Position numbers and translations under genes: made by a program | Notes under the pieces: generated by a model | The model's input: the letters and a program-made list of their open reading frames with translations, nothing else | What the model was told of the DNA's origin: nothing | Databases searched by the model: none | Shown: in pieces, positions 34,701 to 47,675 of the stretch | How the letters are laid out: every line of letters begins with the position of its first letter | How positions within the stretch are numbered: position 1 is the first letter of the stretch | NCBI RefSeq assembly: GCF_023159225.1 | Contig: NC_063173.1 | Coordinates: forward strand, 10,082,852 to 10,146,851 | Origin: Perognathus longimembris pacificus | Lineage: Eukaryota; Chordata; Mammalia; Rodentia; Heteromyidae | DNA: 64,000 bases | Direction of reading: 5' to 3'

Positions 34701-35654
34701 TTCCTTCCTCTCTACAGGATACATTCGAGAGAATCCTTCCTGCAGTTACTGGACTCCCGTTCAGCCCCAGCTTCACCAGCTCACGGCTCTGGGGTCACAA
34801 GCCTGGCAGGACTGTAGAGCTTTTAGGGGTAAACAATCAAGTGAATAACTGGTAAAGATATTAATTATATTTGGCGCAATTCTGATAAAGAATCAGGATA
34901 AAGAATGTGCTTTCAAACAGCACCACACCCTTGTAAACTGTATCAGCACATAGCAACACTAAATCAAGAGCAAGTGGGACTAGGTACCATGCAATTGACA
35001 GCTTAAAGAATATAGGGAGACATCAGAATTAGTGTTGCAAACACAGAATTCTATTTAAGTGTGAATTGCAAAAAAAAATTACAATTTTAGGAAAAGTACA
35101 TGCCATACACTCTTGGGACACTTATAAGAAGCGAATGTATTTTCATTTGATATTCAAATTTAATTAGATATCTTTTTTTCTTTGACTCCCCATGCAGAGG
35201 ATTTTCCCAAAGAGAAATAAAGGTAAGAGAGGACTCTGCTACTGAAGACAGAAAATAGGAGAGACTTTACAATGAGATTTCTGAGTTTTTATTAGACATG
35301 TGATGACTCTCATTCTTTAGACTGAGACTCAAGTATCTCAAAAATACCAGAGAAAATAGTTGAATTACCAATGAAAAAGTTCGATTTAATGGAAGAGTCC
35401 TAAGTGTAACAGTAGCACTGAGATCTAGGAAATTAATCATTTTTCTAGATTAGAACTGTTGAGTAAAGTTTTGATAAGAACTTGGGAAGGCTGTAGAAAG
35501 CTATGTAGGCCCTGTTAATATGAAGAGAAACAAAAGATTATCTCTCTCTGATAGCATTAGAGAAAAAAAAAAGGAGTCGTTATCAAATATCAAAGCCATG
35601 CTATATCTGTAGCCATATATACATGGAATGAAAAAGCAGAAAAGTCAAATGTGG

Positions 35655-35850
35655 CTGCCCCTATTTGGGAAATGAACTATACAGCTTGGGGGGAAGGAGG
35701 AAAGAGGGGAGAAAACTAGAAGAAAATGAAGGAGAGAGTGACACTGTTCAAAAAGAAATGAACTTGGAACCTGACTTACATAACTGTAGCCCCTTTGTAC
35801 ATCACCTTTATGATAAAATTCATTTGAAAAATTAAAAATAAAAACAACAT
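35655..35850 (+). mobile_element. L1 3' end fragment
   Basis: AAATGAACTATACAGCTTGG, a G-rich tract, CATAACTGTAGCCCCTTTGT and ACATCACCTTTATGATAAAA are the last 200 bp of an L1. Confidence 0.75.
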
Positions 35851-36289
35851 CACTGAGTGCCCCTGAATGACACGAGACAAGCAGGATGGGATCTTTAAGG
35901 CAAGAATTGAACTGGAAAACCTGAAGACAATGAAGATCAAGAAGAGAGCTATTAGAGTAAGAAAGCTACAGAAGGAAGGCATCAACTGGTAAAATGAATT
36001 CTTCCCAGTGTTCCAACGAAGAGGCAGAATAGGAAGATAAACAAGACTTTTTGATAAATAACTTTTTGTCAGTAATAGAGATATTGGCATCATAAGTACA
36101 GTAAAATTAATTGTGAAGTATAAATACTAAGGGCGACGTAGAAATGATCTGCGGCAATCAGGATCATTGTGCATAGGGAAATTGTGATGGCTGAATTTGA
36201 TAAGGTTTGGGCAACAATTATTTCAGCTCTGTTATTCTAGGCTCTCTGCTTTGTGGGAGCCACTGATTTAGAAACACATGTGCTATTCA

Positions 36290-36620
36290 TTCTCAAGCTC
36301 AATAGCTTTGTGACTACGATCATGTAAAATGATGTTTATTGAAATGAACTCCAGGAAATGGAAACAAGAGGTTCTTTTTATTGTCCTGTTTTGGTCTTTT
36401 TTTTTCTTTCCTTTTTGCTTTGGTTTATTCCCTTTTGTTGCTCTTTTTTTAATTTTCATATCCTTTGTTTTGTATACAAGTTTATCTGACTTGGGCAGAG
36501 AAGGAAAATCACAGAAATGGTGGGACGAAGGGTGAACCAATTCAGCAGTGAATCCCACTAGACACTATGTTGGAAATTAATCTTACCACTTGTCGGGGAG
36601 GGAGACAGGAAGGGAAAGTA
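36290..36620 (+). mobile_element. L1 3' UTR fragment
   Basis: CTCAAGCTCAATAGCTTTGT, TGAAATGAACTCCAGGAAAT, TTTATTCCCTTTTG and ACTATGTTGGAAATTAATCT align with the 3' UTR of the 46-47 kb copies. The terminal tail is not clear. Confidence 0.65.
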
Positions 36621-36712
36621 GTAAGTAAGTGAACGTAGTTTGTGCAAGTAGTATGAATTTTCAGAATTAGAGATAACTATCCCTCTAATTTAATGTCTAT
36701 AACACATGTGGG

Positions 36713-36899
36713 TTTTTTTTTTCCAATCCTGGGACCTGAACTCAGAGCCCTGAGCTTCTTTTGCTGAAGGCTAGCACTCTACCACTTGAGCCACAGAGCC
36801 ATTTCTGGCTTTTGCTCTATATGTGCTTCTGAGTAATCAAACCCAGGGCTTCATGCATGTTAGGCAAGCACTCTACCACAAAGCCACATTCCTAGCCCC
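36713..36899 (-). mobile_element. IDL-Geo-type SINE, diverged
   Basis: A T run is followed by CCAATCCTGGGACCTGAACT and later ACCACTTGAGCCACAGAGCC, then CCACATTCCTAGCCCC. The order of the two monomers is normal. Several substitutions and small deletions (such as loss of part of GCACTGTCCCTGG) make it older than the copies at 17 kb and 24 kb. Confidence 0.8.
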
Positions 36900-37987
36900 A
36901 ATAAATACAACATATTTGCCAAGATTTTAAGAAACAGATAAAACTGTTGTGTATATCAAATAAGATGTGATATATAATGACTATCACAGATACACACCAA
37001 ATGGTGGTTTCCTTCCTTCTTCTACACTACTCTATAGGGTTTTTCAAGAATCCCTGATCCCTTGCAGCATACATGTGAAAGTGTGCAGAGACCTCTGCTA
37101 TACATTTACAGCAGATAGTAGAGAACATTGTTTTTTGAGTGTGGAGGGAAGAATCAGATCACTTATGTAAGTTTCACATTAAGTAAGTACTTTCTGGGCC
37201 ACTGTTGTGATATTTTTTTTAATATCACTGCCTTCAAGCGGTAACAAGAGAAAGGTGAAGTTAATTTCCCTTGCCTCAAGAGTTATATGTTTTAGAAATC
37301 TGAAGGGTGTAATATTATAATGATACTGACATACAAAATAAACCACTTTTTCCATAAGCAACCCTGAATTTTAATAGTAATTTCATGAATATCTAAAAGA
37401 AAGGGTCCCAATAGCCCTGTGTACTGTAGTTACCTCGGCAGGGAAAGTCATTTTAGTGTTTCAGTGATGAGGCTCTAAAGAGCCCCCACAAACTTGAGAT
37501 AATTATATGTGATTCATCAACTACCAAAACCATATTCATGAGAACTGATTAAATATGTATGAGAAAGAACCTGAGAATTACAGAATATTCCAGCTGGAGA
37601 TGACATTTTCTAACACATTCATTGTAGACATAAATCACCTGAGACATGATGATATTCAATTGTTTGGTTTCAGTTCTTCAGTAAATAGGCGAGAAGAGGG
37701 GAACACTCTGATTTTTTTTCACTCAACCAACTCCTAATGTTGGTACAAATATGGCTCCCCCTGTCAGCCTTGAATTATTTTTATATGGAAACACCAAAAC
37801 CCTGTTCAAACTTCAATAATGAAATAAAAATGACAATGTTATCCCTAACTCCCATGTCTTCGCATAGAAAACAAAATGATCTCTAGGAACTACAAGTCTT
37901 CTTTTGATTCTAGAATAGAATAATTGCACCCAGTTTTACAGGTAGGAAAATTGAAACATTGAAAATGTAAATATTTTCTACAGCTAG
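36900..37987. other. Unassigned intron sequence
   Basis: No recognised element between the SINE and the L1 terminal fragment. Confidence 0.5.
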
Positions 37988-38080
37988 AAAATGTACTCAC
38001 GACCTTATTTATGTAACTGTCATCCCTCTGTGAATCACCTTGACAATAAAACTAAAGTTAAGTTTAAAAAAATAAGAAAA
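37988..38080 (+). mobile_element. L1 3' terminal fragment
   Basis: AAAATGTACTCACGACCTTA, TGTAACTGTCATCCCTCTGT and GAATCACCTTGACAATAAAA form the last 90 bp of an L1, followed by an A-rich tail. Confidence 0.75.
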
Positions 38081-38084
38081 AATG

Positions 38085-38320
38085 ACTTGAGCTGGGTGCC
38101 AGTGGCCTATGCCTGTAATCCTAGCTGCTCAAGAGGCTAAGATCTGAGGATCATGGCTCAAAGCCCACCCAGGCAGAAACACTCTTATCTCCAAATAATT
38201 ACAGAAACAGCTAGAGGTGTAATGGTGGCTCAAGTGGTAGAGCATTAGTCTTGAGCACAAAGAAGCTGAGATAGCACCCAAGCCCAAAGTTCCACTCCCA
38301 GGACTGGGGCAAAAAGACAA
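38085..38320 (+). mobile_element. 7SL-Geo SINE, well preserved
   Basis: GAGCTGGGTGCCAGTGGCCT, ATGCCTGTAATCCTAGCTGC and CAAGAGGCTAAGATCTGAGG form the left monomer. GGTGGCTCAAGTGGTAGAGC and CCACTCCCAGGACTGGGGCA form the right. It begins about 7 bp after an L1 poly-A end. Confidence 0.8.
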
Positions 38321-38469
38321 GGACATGAATGAAGTCCTCTAGCACTCTCTTGATGCTTTCTTACCTAAAACATGGTCAATTCTGATTTTTCTTTTTACTT
38401 CCCCATCCTCATGCCCAGTTTTATACAGTCATATATAATGCATGTGTCCTGTTTTAATACTGTCTTCTT

Positions 38470-39147
38470 TTCTTGTTTCAATGCATTGTTTCAGAATTCC
38501 ATTGTGTATATGTACCACATTTTCTTGATCCACTCATCTACTGAGGAGCATCTGGGTTGGTTCCATATTTTAGCGATGACCCACTATGCCGCCATGAACA
38601 TAGTTGTGCAGGTGGCTTTGGTGTGGTCTTGCTTGTAATCTTTTGGGTAGGTGCCCAAAAGTGGAGTTGATGGGTCATAGGGGAATTCTATGTTTAGCCA
38701 CACTGCTTTCCAGAGTAGTTGAACAAGTTTACACTCCCACCAACAGTGTAGCAGGGTTCCCTTTTGGCCACATACACTCGAGCATCTGTAATCATTTCAT
38801 TTTCATGATCATGGACATTCTTACTAGCGTGAGGTGCAATCTCAATGTTGCTTTGATTGGCATTTCTTTTATGGTCAGTGATGTAGAGCACATCTTCATG
38901 TGTCTCTTGGTCATTCTTATTTCTTCTTCAGAGAAGTCTCTTTTTAGGTATTTAGCCCATTTGTTGAGGGGGCAGTTGGTTCTTTGAGGATTTGTTTTGG
39001 AGGAATTTAATATTTTGAGTTCTACATATATTTTAGAGATGAGGCCTCTGTCTGTTTTATGGCCAGGGAACATCTTCTCCCAATCTATGTGCTTTCTATT
39101 TATCTTGCAAGCTATGTCCTTTGCCATAAAGAGGGTCAAGCAGAAAT
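38470..39147 (-). mobile_element. L1 ORF2 C-terminal fragment
   Basis: The minus strand translates as [12 protein letters not shown] and GLISKIYVELK, then KWAKYLKRDFSEEEIRMTKR and SLTIKEMPIKATLRLHLTLV, all ORF2 C-terminal region. The frame is open over 115 codons (39139-38792). The usual L1 3' UTR and poly-A are not found on its 3' side (left). Confidence 0.85.
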
Positions 39148-39887
39148 AATTTTATATCATTTTGCTTATGTCAAATGCCATATGATTTAAATACATATAG
39201 TATTAAAATAGATGTAACTAAGCATCATCATTCCTTCCTTTCTTATTCATGCTTTTTCTGTTTAATGTTTTTGTCTGATGACCTTGAATAAATAATATGC
39301 TTGATTCTCGTCTCTATTTGAAACAATCCCCAGATAATAAACATTTAAAAAGCACTATTCTTTTACCAAATTTAATTTTCACCTAGTTCTGATTTTCAGG
39401 TATCTGATTTTTTATGTAGCGTTAGCAACTAATGAGTTTTTTTCATCATAAACTAACCAATAAACAAAAATCAGGTAACATTCTGTGATTGTGAATGTAC
39501 TGGGAAACAAAGGACAGACCACAATAAGGAACTTGTTATCAAATTTTTGAGGGCTTCTTTGCGACAAGCTTATGTTGTCTATGTGTTTACTCCATTTCTA
39601 AAAATGCTAGTATTTGTTGATAATTACACATGAGCAATGAAGTTTACATAAGTAGCTTGTCTGAGACTGGTAACCAAAGTACAAACAACTGGACAACTTT
39701 GTGAGACTTAGGAGTCAATTAGGAAGCAAGATGCACAATTTCCATGTCTATTTCTCTCATTCCTGTAGTCCTGGAAACTCACAAGTTACTAAGTGCTCAT
39801 CAGATGTTTATTAAATCATGAGCAAGTTGTTCACTGATTTCCCCTACTAAAACTGATCAAAACATCATTTCTCCCTAGTTGAAATGT
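39148..39887. other. Unassigned intron sequence
   Basis: GTGCTCATCAGATGTTTATT at about 39800 is faintly L2-like. Otherwise nothing. Confidence 0.45.
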
Positions 39888-40090
39888 AACATTAGCCAGG
39901 CTAACTACTCAGGAAGCTGAGAGCTGAGGATCTCTGTTAGAAGCCAGCCAAGGCAAGAAAATCAATGAGACAATCTCAAATTTGCCATCAAAAAGTTGGA
40001 AAGGGAGCCATGACTCCAGTGGTAGAGTCTAGCCTTGAGGCACTCAGGCCCCTGTTCAATTCCCAGTATAGTACCAGCACAAAACGACAA
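39888..40090 (+). mobile_element. 7SL-Geo SINE, 5' truncated
   Basis: TAACTACTCAGGAAGCTGAG, AGAAGCCAGCCAAGGCAAGA, CATGACTCCAGTGGTAGAGT and TTCAATTCCCAGTATAGTAC follow the family order. Confidence 0.7.
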
Positions 40091-40581
40091 AGTAGTTTAT
40101 GAAATATAACAAACAATAAAATAACCTACTTCTCTGGTAGCAAAATAAATAAATAAATAAAAATAACCTAGTAGGGTAAAGGATTTGTGGTAGTCTATCC
40201 CAACTATGCCTCGGGATAAAGGTAATATCTTGTATGTGTTGTTTGGAAAACCACAGTTGGTTGACTTGCCACTGTGATCATTGATTTTCATTAGCCATAG
40301 GTTGTGCCATGATTAGGAAAATTGTCAGTCTCTGAGATTCTACAAACATGTTTGATCTGTATTTATGGCTAATCTATATTTTGAAAGCATATACATTCTG
40401 TACTTTCTAGTGCCTCTCCAAAATAGGCAAAGACATTTTTTGTATCAGTCTTAAGTGAGTAGTGACACAAATATCTTTCAAATGGGGAAAACCATATCAT
40501 TTTTGGTAATCAGATTAAATGTATACCTATAAAGCTTCCTTCGTATTTATGTAATCTTCTTGGTGTTGTAAAACACTTATT

Positions 40582-42610
40582 GTAAAGACTTCTTTGAAGA
40601 GAACTTTAAAAGCTTGAAAAATGAAATTAAGTCAGAACTAAGGAAATGGAAAAACCTCCCATGCTCCTGGATTGGGAGGATTAATATAATCAAAATGGCA
40701 ATATTACCAAAGGCTATCTACAAATTCAATGCAATACCCATTAATATCCCAACACCATTTTTAATGAAATAGAGGAAGCAATCCAGAAATTCATATGGAA
40801 CAATAAAAGACCTAGAATAGCAAAAACAATCCTAAGCAGAAAGAACAGTGCTGGAGGAATTACAATACCCAACTTCAAGCTGTATTATAAAGCTATAATA
40901 ATAAAAACAGCTTGGTATTGGCAGCAGAACAGGCCTGAAGACCAATGGAACAGAACTGAAGACCCAGAAATGAACCCACAGAACTACGCCTACTTAATCT
41001 TTGATAAAGGAGCTAAAACAATAGTTTGGAAGAAAGATAGCCTCTTTAACAAATGGTGCTGGCAAAACTGGTTCAACACATGCAACAAACTAAAACTAGA
41101 TCCTTATATATCACCATGCACCAAAATCAATTCCAAATGGATTAAAGACCTCGAAATCAAAACAGACACCCTGAAAACACTAAAGGAAGGAGTAGGAGAA
41201 ACACTTGGGCTCCTTGGCGCAGGACGGAACTTCCTTAACAAAGACCCAGAAAGGCTACAAATCAAAGAAAGGTTGGACAAATGGGACTGCATCAAACTGC
41301 AGAGCTTCTGCATGGCAAAGGACATAGCATGCAAGATAAACAGAAAGCCCAAAGACAGGGAGAAAATCTTTACCGGTCATTCAATGGACAAAGGCCTCAT
41401 CTCTAAAATATATGCAGAACTAAAAAAAATTAACTTCCTCCTAAACAAAACCCCAAAGAACCAATAGCCCCTCATCAAGTGGGCTAAAGACTTACAAAGA
41501 GACTTCTCTGATGAGGAAATGAGAATGGCCAAGAGACATATGAAAAAGTGCTCTACATCACTGGCCATAAAAGAAATGCAAATCAAAACAACATTGAGAT
41601 TCCATCTCACCCCAGTAAGAATGTCCTATATCAAGAAAACTAACAATAACAAATGTTGGAGGCAATGTGGCCAAAAGGGAACCCTACTTCATTGATGGTG
41701 GGAATGTAAACTGGTTCAGCCACTCTGGCAAGCAGTATGGAGATTCCTCAGAAGGCTAAATATAGAACTCCCCTATGACCCAGCAACCCCACTTTTGGGT
41801 ATCTAGCCAAAAAACCACAAACAAAATCACAGTAATGCCACCAGCACAACAATGTTCATCGCAGCACAATTTGTCATAGCTTGAATCTGGAACCAACCCA
41901 GATTCCCCTCAGTAGACGAATGGATCAGGAAAATGTGGTACATATACACAGTGGAATTTTATGCCTCTGTCAGAAAGAATGACATTGCCCCATTTGTAAG
42001 GAAATGGAAGGACTTGGAAAAAGTTACACTAAGTGAAGTGAGCCAGACCCAAAGAAACATGGACTCTATGGTCTCCCTTATTGGGAATAATTAGCACAGG
42101 TTTAGGCAAGTCACAGCAGAGGATCACAAGAGCCCAATAGCTATACCCTTATGAACACATAAGACGATGCTAAGTGAAATGAACTTCATTTTATGGAAAT
42201 GATTGTTATATCACAGTTGTAACTACTTTCAACGTCCCATGTGTATCTGTAGCTTCTACTATTGATGATGTTCTTGTATCACCTTCCTGTGGTTGTATCT
42301 ACACTATCTCTGTAATCTTATCTAAGTATATTGGGAACCGTCTATACTGGTATTAGAACTAGGAAATTGAAAGGGAATACTAAAATCGAGAGACACAGGG
42401 TAAAAAAAGACAAATGACTACAAAAGCAATACTTACAAAGCTGTTTGGTGTAAATCAGCTGAACAACTCGTGAGGGGAAAGGGAAAGGGGAAGGGGGGAG
42501 GGGGGAATGAGGGAGGAGGTAACAAACAGTACAAGAAATGTATCCAATGCCTAACGTATGAAACTGTAACCTCTCTGTACATCAGTTTGATAATAAAAAT
42601 TAAAAAAAAA
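40582..42610 (+). mobile_element. L1, 5' truncated, the longest copy in the window (about 2 kb)
   Basis: It enters ORF2 at [20 protein letters not shown] and continues [20 protein letters not shown]. One open stretch of 165 codons (40970-41467) carries [20 protein letters not shown] and [18 protein letters not shown]. Several stops elsewhere, including TAG at 41465 and TAG at 41804, make it dead. ORF2 ends at AATAATTAG near 42092. The 3' UTR has a G-rich tract (42476-42508). The left target repeat AAACACTTATT (40571-40581) has its partner at 42658-42668, 48 bp after the first poly-A. Confidence 0.93.
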
Positions 42611-42657
42611 TTTCATGTGCATAAAAATCACCAGAGGCCTGCACCTAGAAAAAAAAA
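42611..42657 (+). mobile_element. Probable L1 3'-transduced segment with second poly-A
   Basis: The 37 bp 42611-42647 follow the L1's own A tail. They are non-L1 and are followed by a clean run of A (42649-42660) and then the matching target repeat. This indicates read-through of the L1 signal in the source locus. Confidence 0.7.
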
Positions 42658-42668
42658 AAACACTTATT

Positions 42669-44137
42669 TACAGGAGTTACTGTTGTGCAAGGTAGGAAAC
42701 AATGTACACTGAATGTTTTTCAACTCTCTATTATTTCACTTTCAGTGATTTTTATGAAATATGTAAGAGCTGGATAATTTTATAAAGAATAGCAATTCAT
42801 TTAGCTACAGTTCTGCAGGTTTGCGGCATGATCTGCTTCAAATTGGTTCTTCTGAGGATTTCTTGGCTGAAAGTGTACCACGCTAGACTATGCGAGAGGG
42901 CACAGTTACATGGAAAGATGGGGTGCTGCAGAGATCAGTGCACTTTCAATAATAACTAGCTCTCTTGAGAATGAACACTGGCATCACAAGACATTCAGGA
43001 CACAACCCCAAGGATTTTGGTGTCTCCTACATGGCCCCAGTTATTCATGATTCCACCAGGTCTTAAGCCTATCACACGAAAGTCCCCAGTACCTAAAACC
43101 TTGGGCAGCGGCTTGGAGCCACAGGCAAATCACAGCAAAATCCTAAACCAGTCTATGGCAAGTTCTCAAGTTATTGACTCAAGGTGATTATAAATACATC
43201 AGTGTATCTGGTGAACAGAGCTTACTAATTTTCATATATCTCTCAGTCAAGGTTTTATACCTAAATATAGAAATATAATCTATAGTAGAAATGTTTCCTA
43301 TTACAAATATAAATATATAATCACTACAAGGTAGTACAGGTTAATATAGAGTTCAACTGTACACTAAAGGTAAAGAAATTAAAAGATAACATTCATAATT
43401 TTGTAGTTTACAGTTGGACAAGAACTTCAAAATCATTGCCTTCATTAGTTGAACCTATGAGTGGAGTTTATACTAATCTCTATCAAATTTCAATTTTGTA
43501 GCTTTTGCTCAACTTTTCGATTGGAAGAGGATTTTTACCCTTTTATAAAAATTTTGATTCTGTTCTTAGTGGCACTAGGTGAAATTTCCAGTTCAATGTG
43601 AAGGACAAATCTGCAGATGCATGAATCTCCATGATTCACAAACAGCACTGATAGAAATGCTCCCAGGACTAGTCAGGTGGTGGTAAAAGTACAGATATAC
43701 AAATACAGAGAATGAGTTTTGAGGCTTGATGCCATTATTTCTGAGCTTGCAACCTTGTTCCAATCTCATCATATGGGAGTTCTCGATTTCTCCCTTGACC
43801 GGAGATCATGTACCAATGTACCAAAATTTGAAAATACTTTTCCACTACAAATGACTATATAAACTGTGAGATGAGTCCAGATTGTATAGCAAATATACCA
43901 TGGAAGATACTTTCTAAAAGTGCTTTTCACATAATAAAAGAATTAATCCAAATTCACACTTAGCTGCTAATGGACTAAAAAAAAATCACACTTTTTATTT
44001 TACCATAAATGAATATTGTAGATTATTGTGGAGTATCTCAATAGTCATTTCTGAAAGAAAATGAAGGAATTTATGTTGCCATGGTAATTTCATGCTTTAC
44101 TATTTACTCCTGTTAAAGATGGAAATAAGATTGTTTT
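42669..44137. other. Unassigned intron sequence
   Basis: No recognised element. Confidence 0.5.
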
Positions 44138-44378
44138 AGCCAGATGCCAGTGGGTCATGCCTGTAATTCTAGCTACTAATGGCACTTAGATCTGAGTCTC
44201 ATGGTTCAAATGTAGCCAGGGAGGAAATGAGTCCATGAGACTCTTATCTCTAACTACCAGAAAACCAGACACTGTGGCTCAAAGTCATAGAGAACTAGCC
44301 TTGAGCAAAAGAGCTCAGGGTCAGAGCCCAGGCCCTGAGTTCAAACCCTGTAACTGACACCCACCTCCCAAAAAAAAA
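44138..44378 (+). mobile_element. 7SL-Geo SINE
   Basis: AGCCAGATGCCAGTGGGTCA, TGCCTGTAATTCTAGCTACT, GACTCTTATCTCTAACTACC, CACTGTGGCTCAAAGTCATA and GGCCCTGAGTTCAAACCCTG are present, followed by an A run. Confidence 0.75.
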
Positions 44379-44529
44379 GTTTATTTTACATCATTCATAG
44401 TGAATGTAAATGGCTACGAACAATTTTTCAAATAAAGCAATATAACTATCAAAATGTATATTCCTATGATTATTAATATGCTTATGTCTTCATCCTCATG
44501 TCTTTTGAAAATAAGATATGCCCTGGTCA

Positions 44530-44625
44530 ATGAACTTTCTTATTTGTGTGCCTGTGTCAGGGCTTGAACTCCATGGTCTTGTGGAGCTTTTGTGCTCACA
44601 GCTGGGGCTCCACCACCTGAGTGTT
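44530..44625 (-). mobile_element. Possible SINE right-monomer fragment
   Basis: GTCAGGGCTTGAACTCCATG and GGGGCTCCACCACCTGAGTG resemble the reversed right monomer. There are only two short landmarks, so this is a weak call. Confidence 0.3.
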
Positions 44626-46020
44626 TGTGTTGGTTATCAGCTGCCTCCTAGCAGAAAGAGAGTGGGAAAAGAGTTATGGAATACGGAAAATTGTGCCTCA
44701 CATCTGGACTCTTACTAACTTTATGTTCTTAGACTAATAAACTACTTCTTATGAGCATTGACTTGCTCATAATTTCATAAAATAATTTTAATTTAGTAAT
44801 TTTTAAATTAAAGGAAATAATACAACATTTGGATATTGTCTTACCAACACTTAATGTTATCCTCTTTTCCCATATCACATTCCTGTCTGAAACAAAAGCG
44901 GTATTTCTATTGTCTGTGCTCTTTAGAGGGCTGCATTCCTACACTGCACTCTAAACAAGCAATGCAGTGAACGCACTTGTGTAAGTCATAGAAAAGCACA
45001 AAATTGGTTTTGTCAGAAGTATTTTCCTTTTCATTGAGAAGCAAGACTAAAACTTAGCCTCACACAAGAAGGGCAAGATTGTCATAAACAGACAGACATA
45101 CGAGGTCTCATTTTAGAAATAAACACACAACTTGCATGAATTTCCTGCAGATACTCATCCATGAAGTCAGGAATGGTGTCCACAAAGGTAACAATCAATC
45201 TGCCTCACTGAGCTCTGAAAGGTTTCTATCCCAGTGGTATAATGACAATAGAAACCAAGATAGTACTAAGAATCCATTTGAAAAGAGATGTTCTAAGTGT
45301 CTGGAAGCAAGTTGCCAAAAAGAGATGAGTGAAAACACAGGACTGATGTTTCTTCAATGCACAGCCCCTATTTCCTGTTGAAAGGACATTCATAATTCCC
45401 CTTTGAAGATTTTATTTTTTCATCTTTGCAGTTTTTCCTGAGAAGCTAAAAGGAAAGGGAAGAAACTGGCAGGAGCCAATGAAGGGTTCAGGTGTACAAT
45501 GTTTCTACCTGAGAAAGTAAATCTCAGTTCCAGTTCAGCCGCAGATAGAGAGCAGTCAGGCTTTCTGTTGGCCTTCTCCTGATGTGAAGCCACATCTGGC
45601 TTTGCTGTTGTTTCTCACAACACCATAGTAAGTACATTAGGTCTTGAGTAGCTCTTCCTTGAGTTTTTGCAGTGATATTCAAGGCAATCTTCCCCAAATC
45701 TAGTCTGACTGTACTTTACATACACGTGCTTCCTATTCCTCTTGGAGTGACCCATCAGAAACAAATCGTGCCCTGGCATACCCCCTGCTTCACATCTCCT
45801 GGAAGTCTATTGTCTCCAGGATCATGTTGAGCCTAGAAAATAAAGAACTTCAAAGTTTGAAGCTATGTTTCCAAATTCTTCTCAAGTCACCAAGAATAAG
45901 AATATGAAAATGTCTTTGAAAATGCTGTGGGTTCAGGAGAGGAATGAGATAACTTGTGTTCCCAGTAAATAAAGCAATGGATGTAAAACTGAGTCACAAG
46001 TGACTTTCAAAAATCCAGTG
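44626..46020. other. Unassigned intron sequence
   Basis: No recognised repeat. An 81-codon frame at 45136-45381 is not assignable. Confidence 0.5.
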
Positions 46021-46657
46021 GGCCTCAAAAGACTAAAAATAGAACTTCTCTATGATCCAGCAATCCCACTACTGAGCATTTACCTATGTGATCACAAACA
46101 AGACCACATTAAAGCCACCAGCACAACTATACTCATTGCAGCATTACTTACCATAGCTAAGATATGGAACCAATCCAGATGCCCCTCAGTAGATGAATGG
46201 ATGAAGAAAATGTGGTACATACACACAATGGAATTCTATGCTTCTATCAGTAAGAATGGCGTTGCTCCATTCACAAGAAAATGGAAAGACTTGGAAAAAT
46301 ACTAAACGAAGTGAGCCAGACCCAAAGAAACATAAACTCTATGGATTTACTCATTGGAATCAATTAGTACTTATCTAGGATAGTCCTAGGAGAGGAGCAC
46401 AATTGCTCAATAGCAATGTATATATGATCACATAAGATGATCCTAAGCAAAATGAACTACCAGATATGGAACAAGAGGGCTTTTTGGTTGTTGTGATTGT
46501 TTTAAATGTATTGTATGAAATTCTTTCTTTTTTTTTGTCTCCCTTGGTTTATTCCCTGTAGTCACTGTGTTTGATTCTGGTACCCTATGTCTTATATATA
46601 CATTTACCTGATTTGTGTAAGGGAAGGGGAATAACAAAATGGAGAAACAAGGGCAAA
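46021..46657 (+). mobile_element. L1, older subfamily, left part of a split copy
   Basis: The ORF2 frame gives LKRLKIELLYDPAIPLLSIY, then IAKIWNQSRCPSVDEWMKK and MEFYASISKNGVAPFTRK. The 3' UTR follows and breaks off at AACAAGGGCAAA. It continues at 47676-47895. Confidence 0.88.
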
Positions 46658-47675
46658 GTGTGCTTATCCCAGTGAAAATGGCCATTATCAAGAAAATGAA
46701 CAACAACAGATGCTGGCAGGGATATGGTCAAAAGGGAACCCTGCTACACTGTTGGTGGGACTGTAAACTTGTTCAATCACTTCGGAAAGCAGTGTGGAGA
46801 TTCTTCAAAAGGCTAAACATAGAGCTCCCCTATGACCCACCCTGCTTCTGGGCATTTAGCCAAAGGATTACAAGCAAGATTGCACTAAAGCTACCAGCAC
46901 AACTATGTTTATCACAGTACAATTTACCATTGCTAAAATATGGAGCCAACCCAGATGCCCCTCAGGAGATGAATGGATCAAGAAAATGTGGTATATATAT
47001 GAAATAGAATTCTATGCCTCTCTCAGAAAGAATGGCATTGCTCCATTCATATGGAAATGGAAAGCCTTGGGGGGAAAATCATACTAAGTGAAGTGAGCCA
47101 GACCCAAAGAAACAAACTCTATGGTTTCACTCATTGGAATCAATTAGTGCTTGTCTAGGATAGTCCTAGCAGAGGAGCACAATAGCTCAATAACAATATA
47201 CATATGATGATCCTATATGATATACATAAGATGATCCTAAAGAGAAATGAACTACAAAACTTGTAAATAAGTGGTTTACCATTGATGTTGTTATTTCCAA
47301 TGTACCCTATGAAATTATGTCTTTTTCTTTTGTCTTTCTTCCTCATGGTTTTAACTCTGTTGTCACTGTAACTGATTTGGTACACTGGGTATTGCATGTA
47401 TATTTATCAGAACTAGGGATGGGGAACATCGAAATGGAAAGACAAAGAGTAAAAGGCGAACCAATGCAGCAGCAATTCATACAAGACAGTGTGCTGTAAA
47501 CCAACTGTACATCTTAGGGAAGGGTGGAGAGGGAACCAGGGAAGGGGGAAGGTGGGAGAAAAGAAAAGGAGGAGGTAACAAGTTGGATAAGAAATGTACT
47601 CATACTCACTGCCTTAGGTATGTAACTGTTACCCCTCTGTACATTATTTTGACAATAAAATACATTTTTTAAAAG
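46658..47675 (+). mobile_element. L1 inserted inside another L1
   Basis: It starts in ORF2 at a reading equivalent to PVKMAIIKKMNNNRCWQGYG, gives [20 protein letters not shown], and runs through the ORF2 end, 3' UTR and ACAATAAAATACATTTTTTA. GGGCAAA flanks it at 46651-46657 and 47676-47682. The frame is disturbed before the end. Confidence 0.85.

Noticed and set aside
38792..39139. 115-codon minus-strand frame as a gene
   Set aside because: L1 ORF2 fragment ([20 protein letters not shown]).
40970..41467. 165-codon open frame as a host gene
   Set aside because: It is the L1 ORF2 C-terminal region within a truncated L1 with target repeats, and it stops prematurely.
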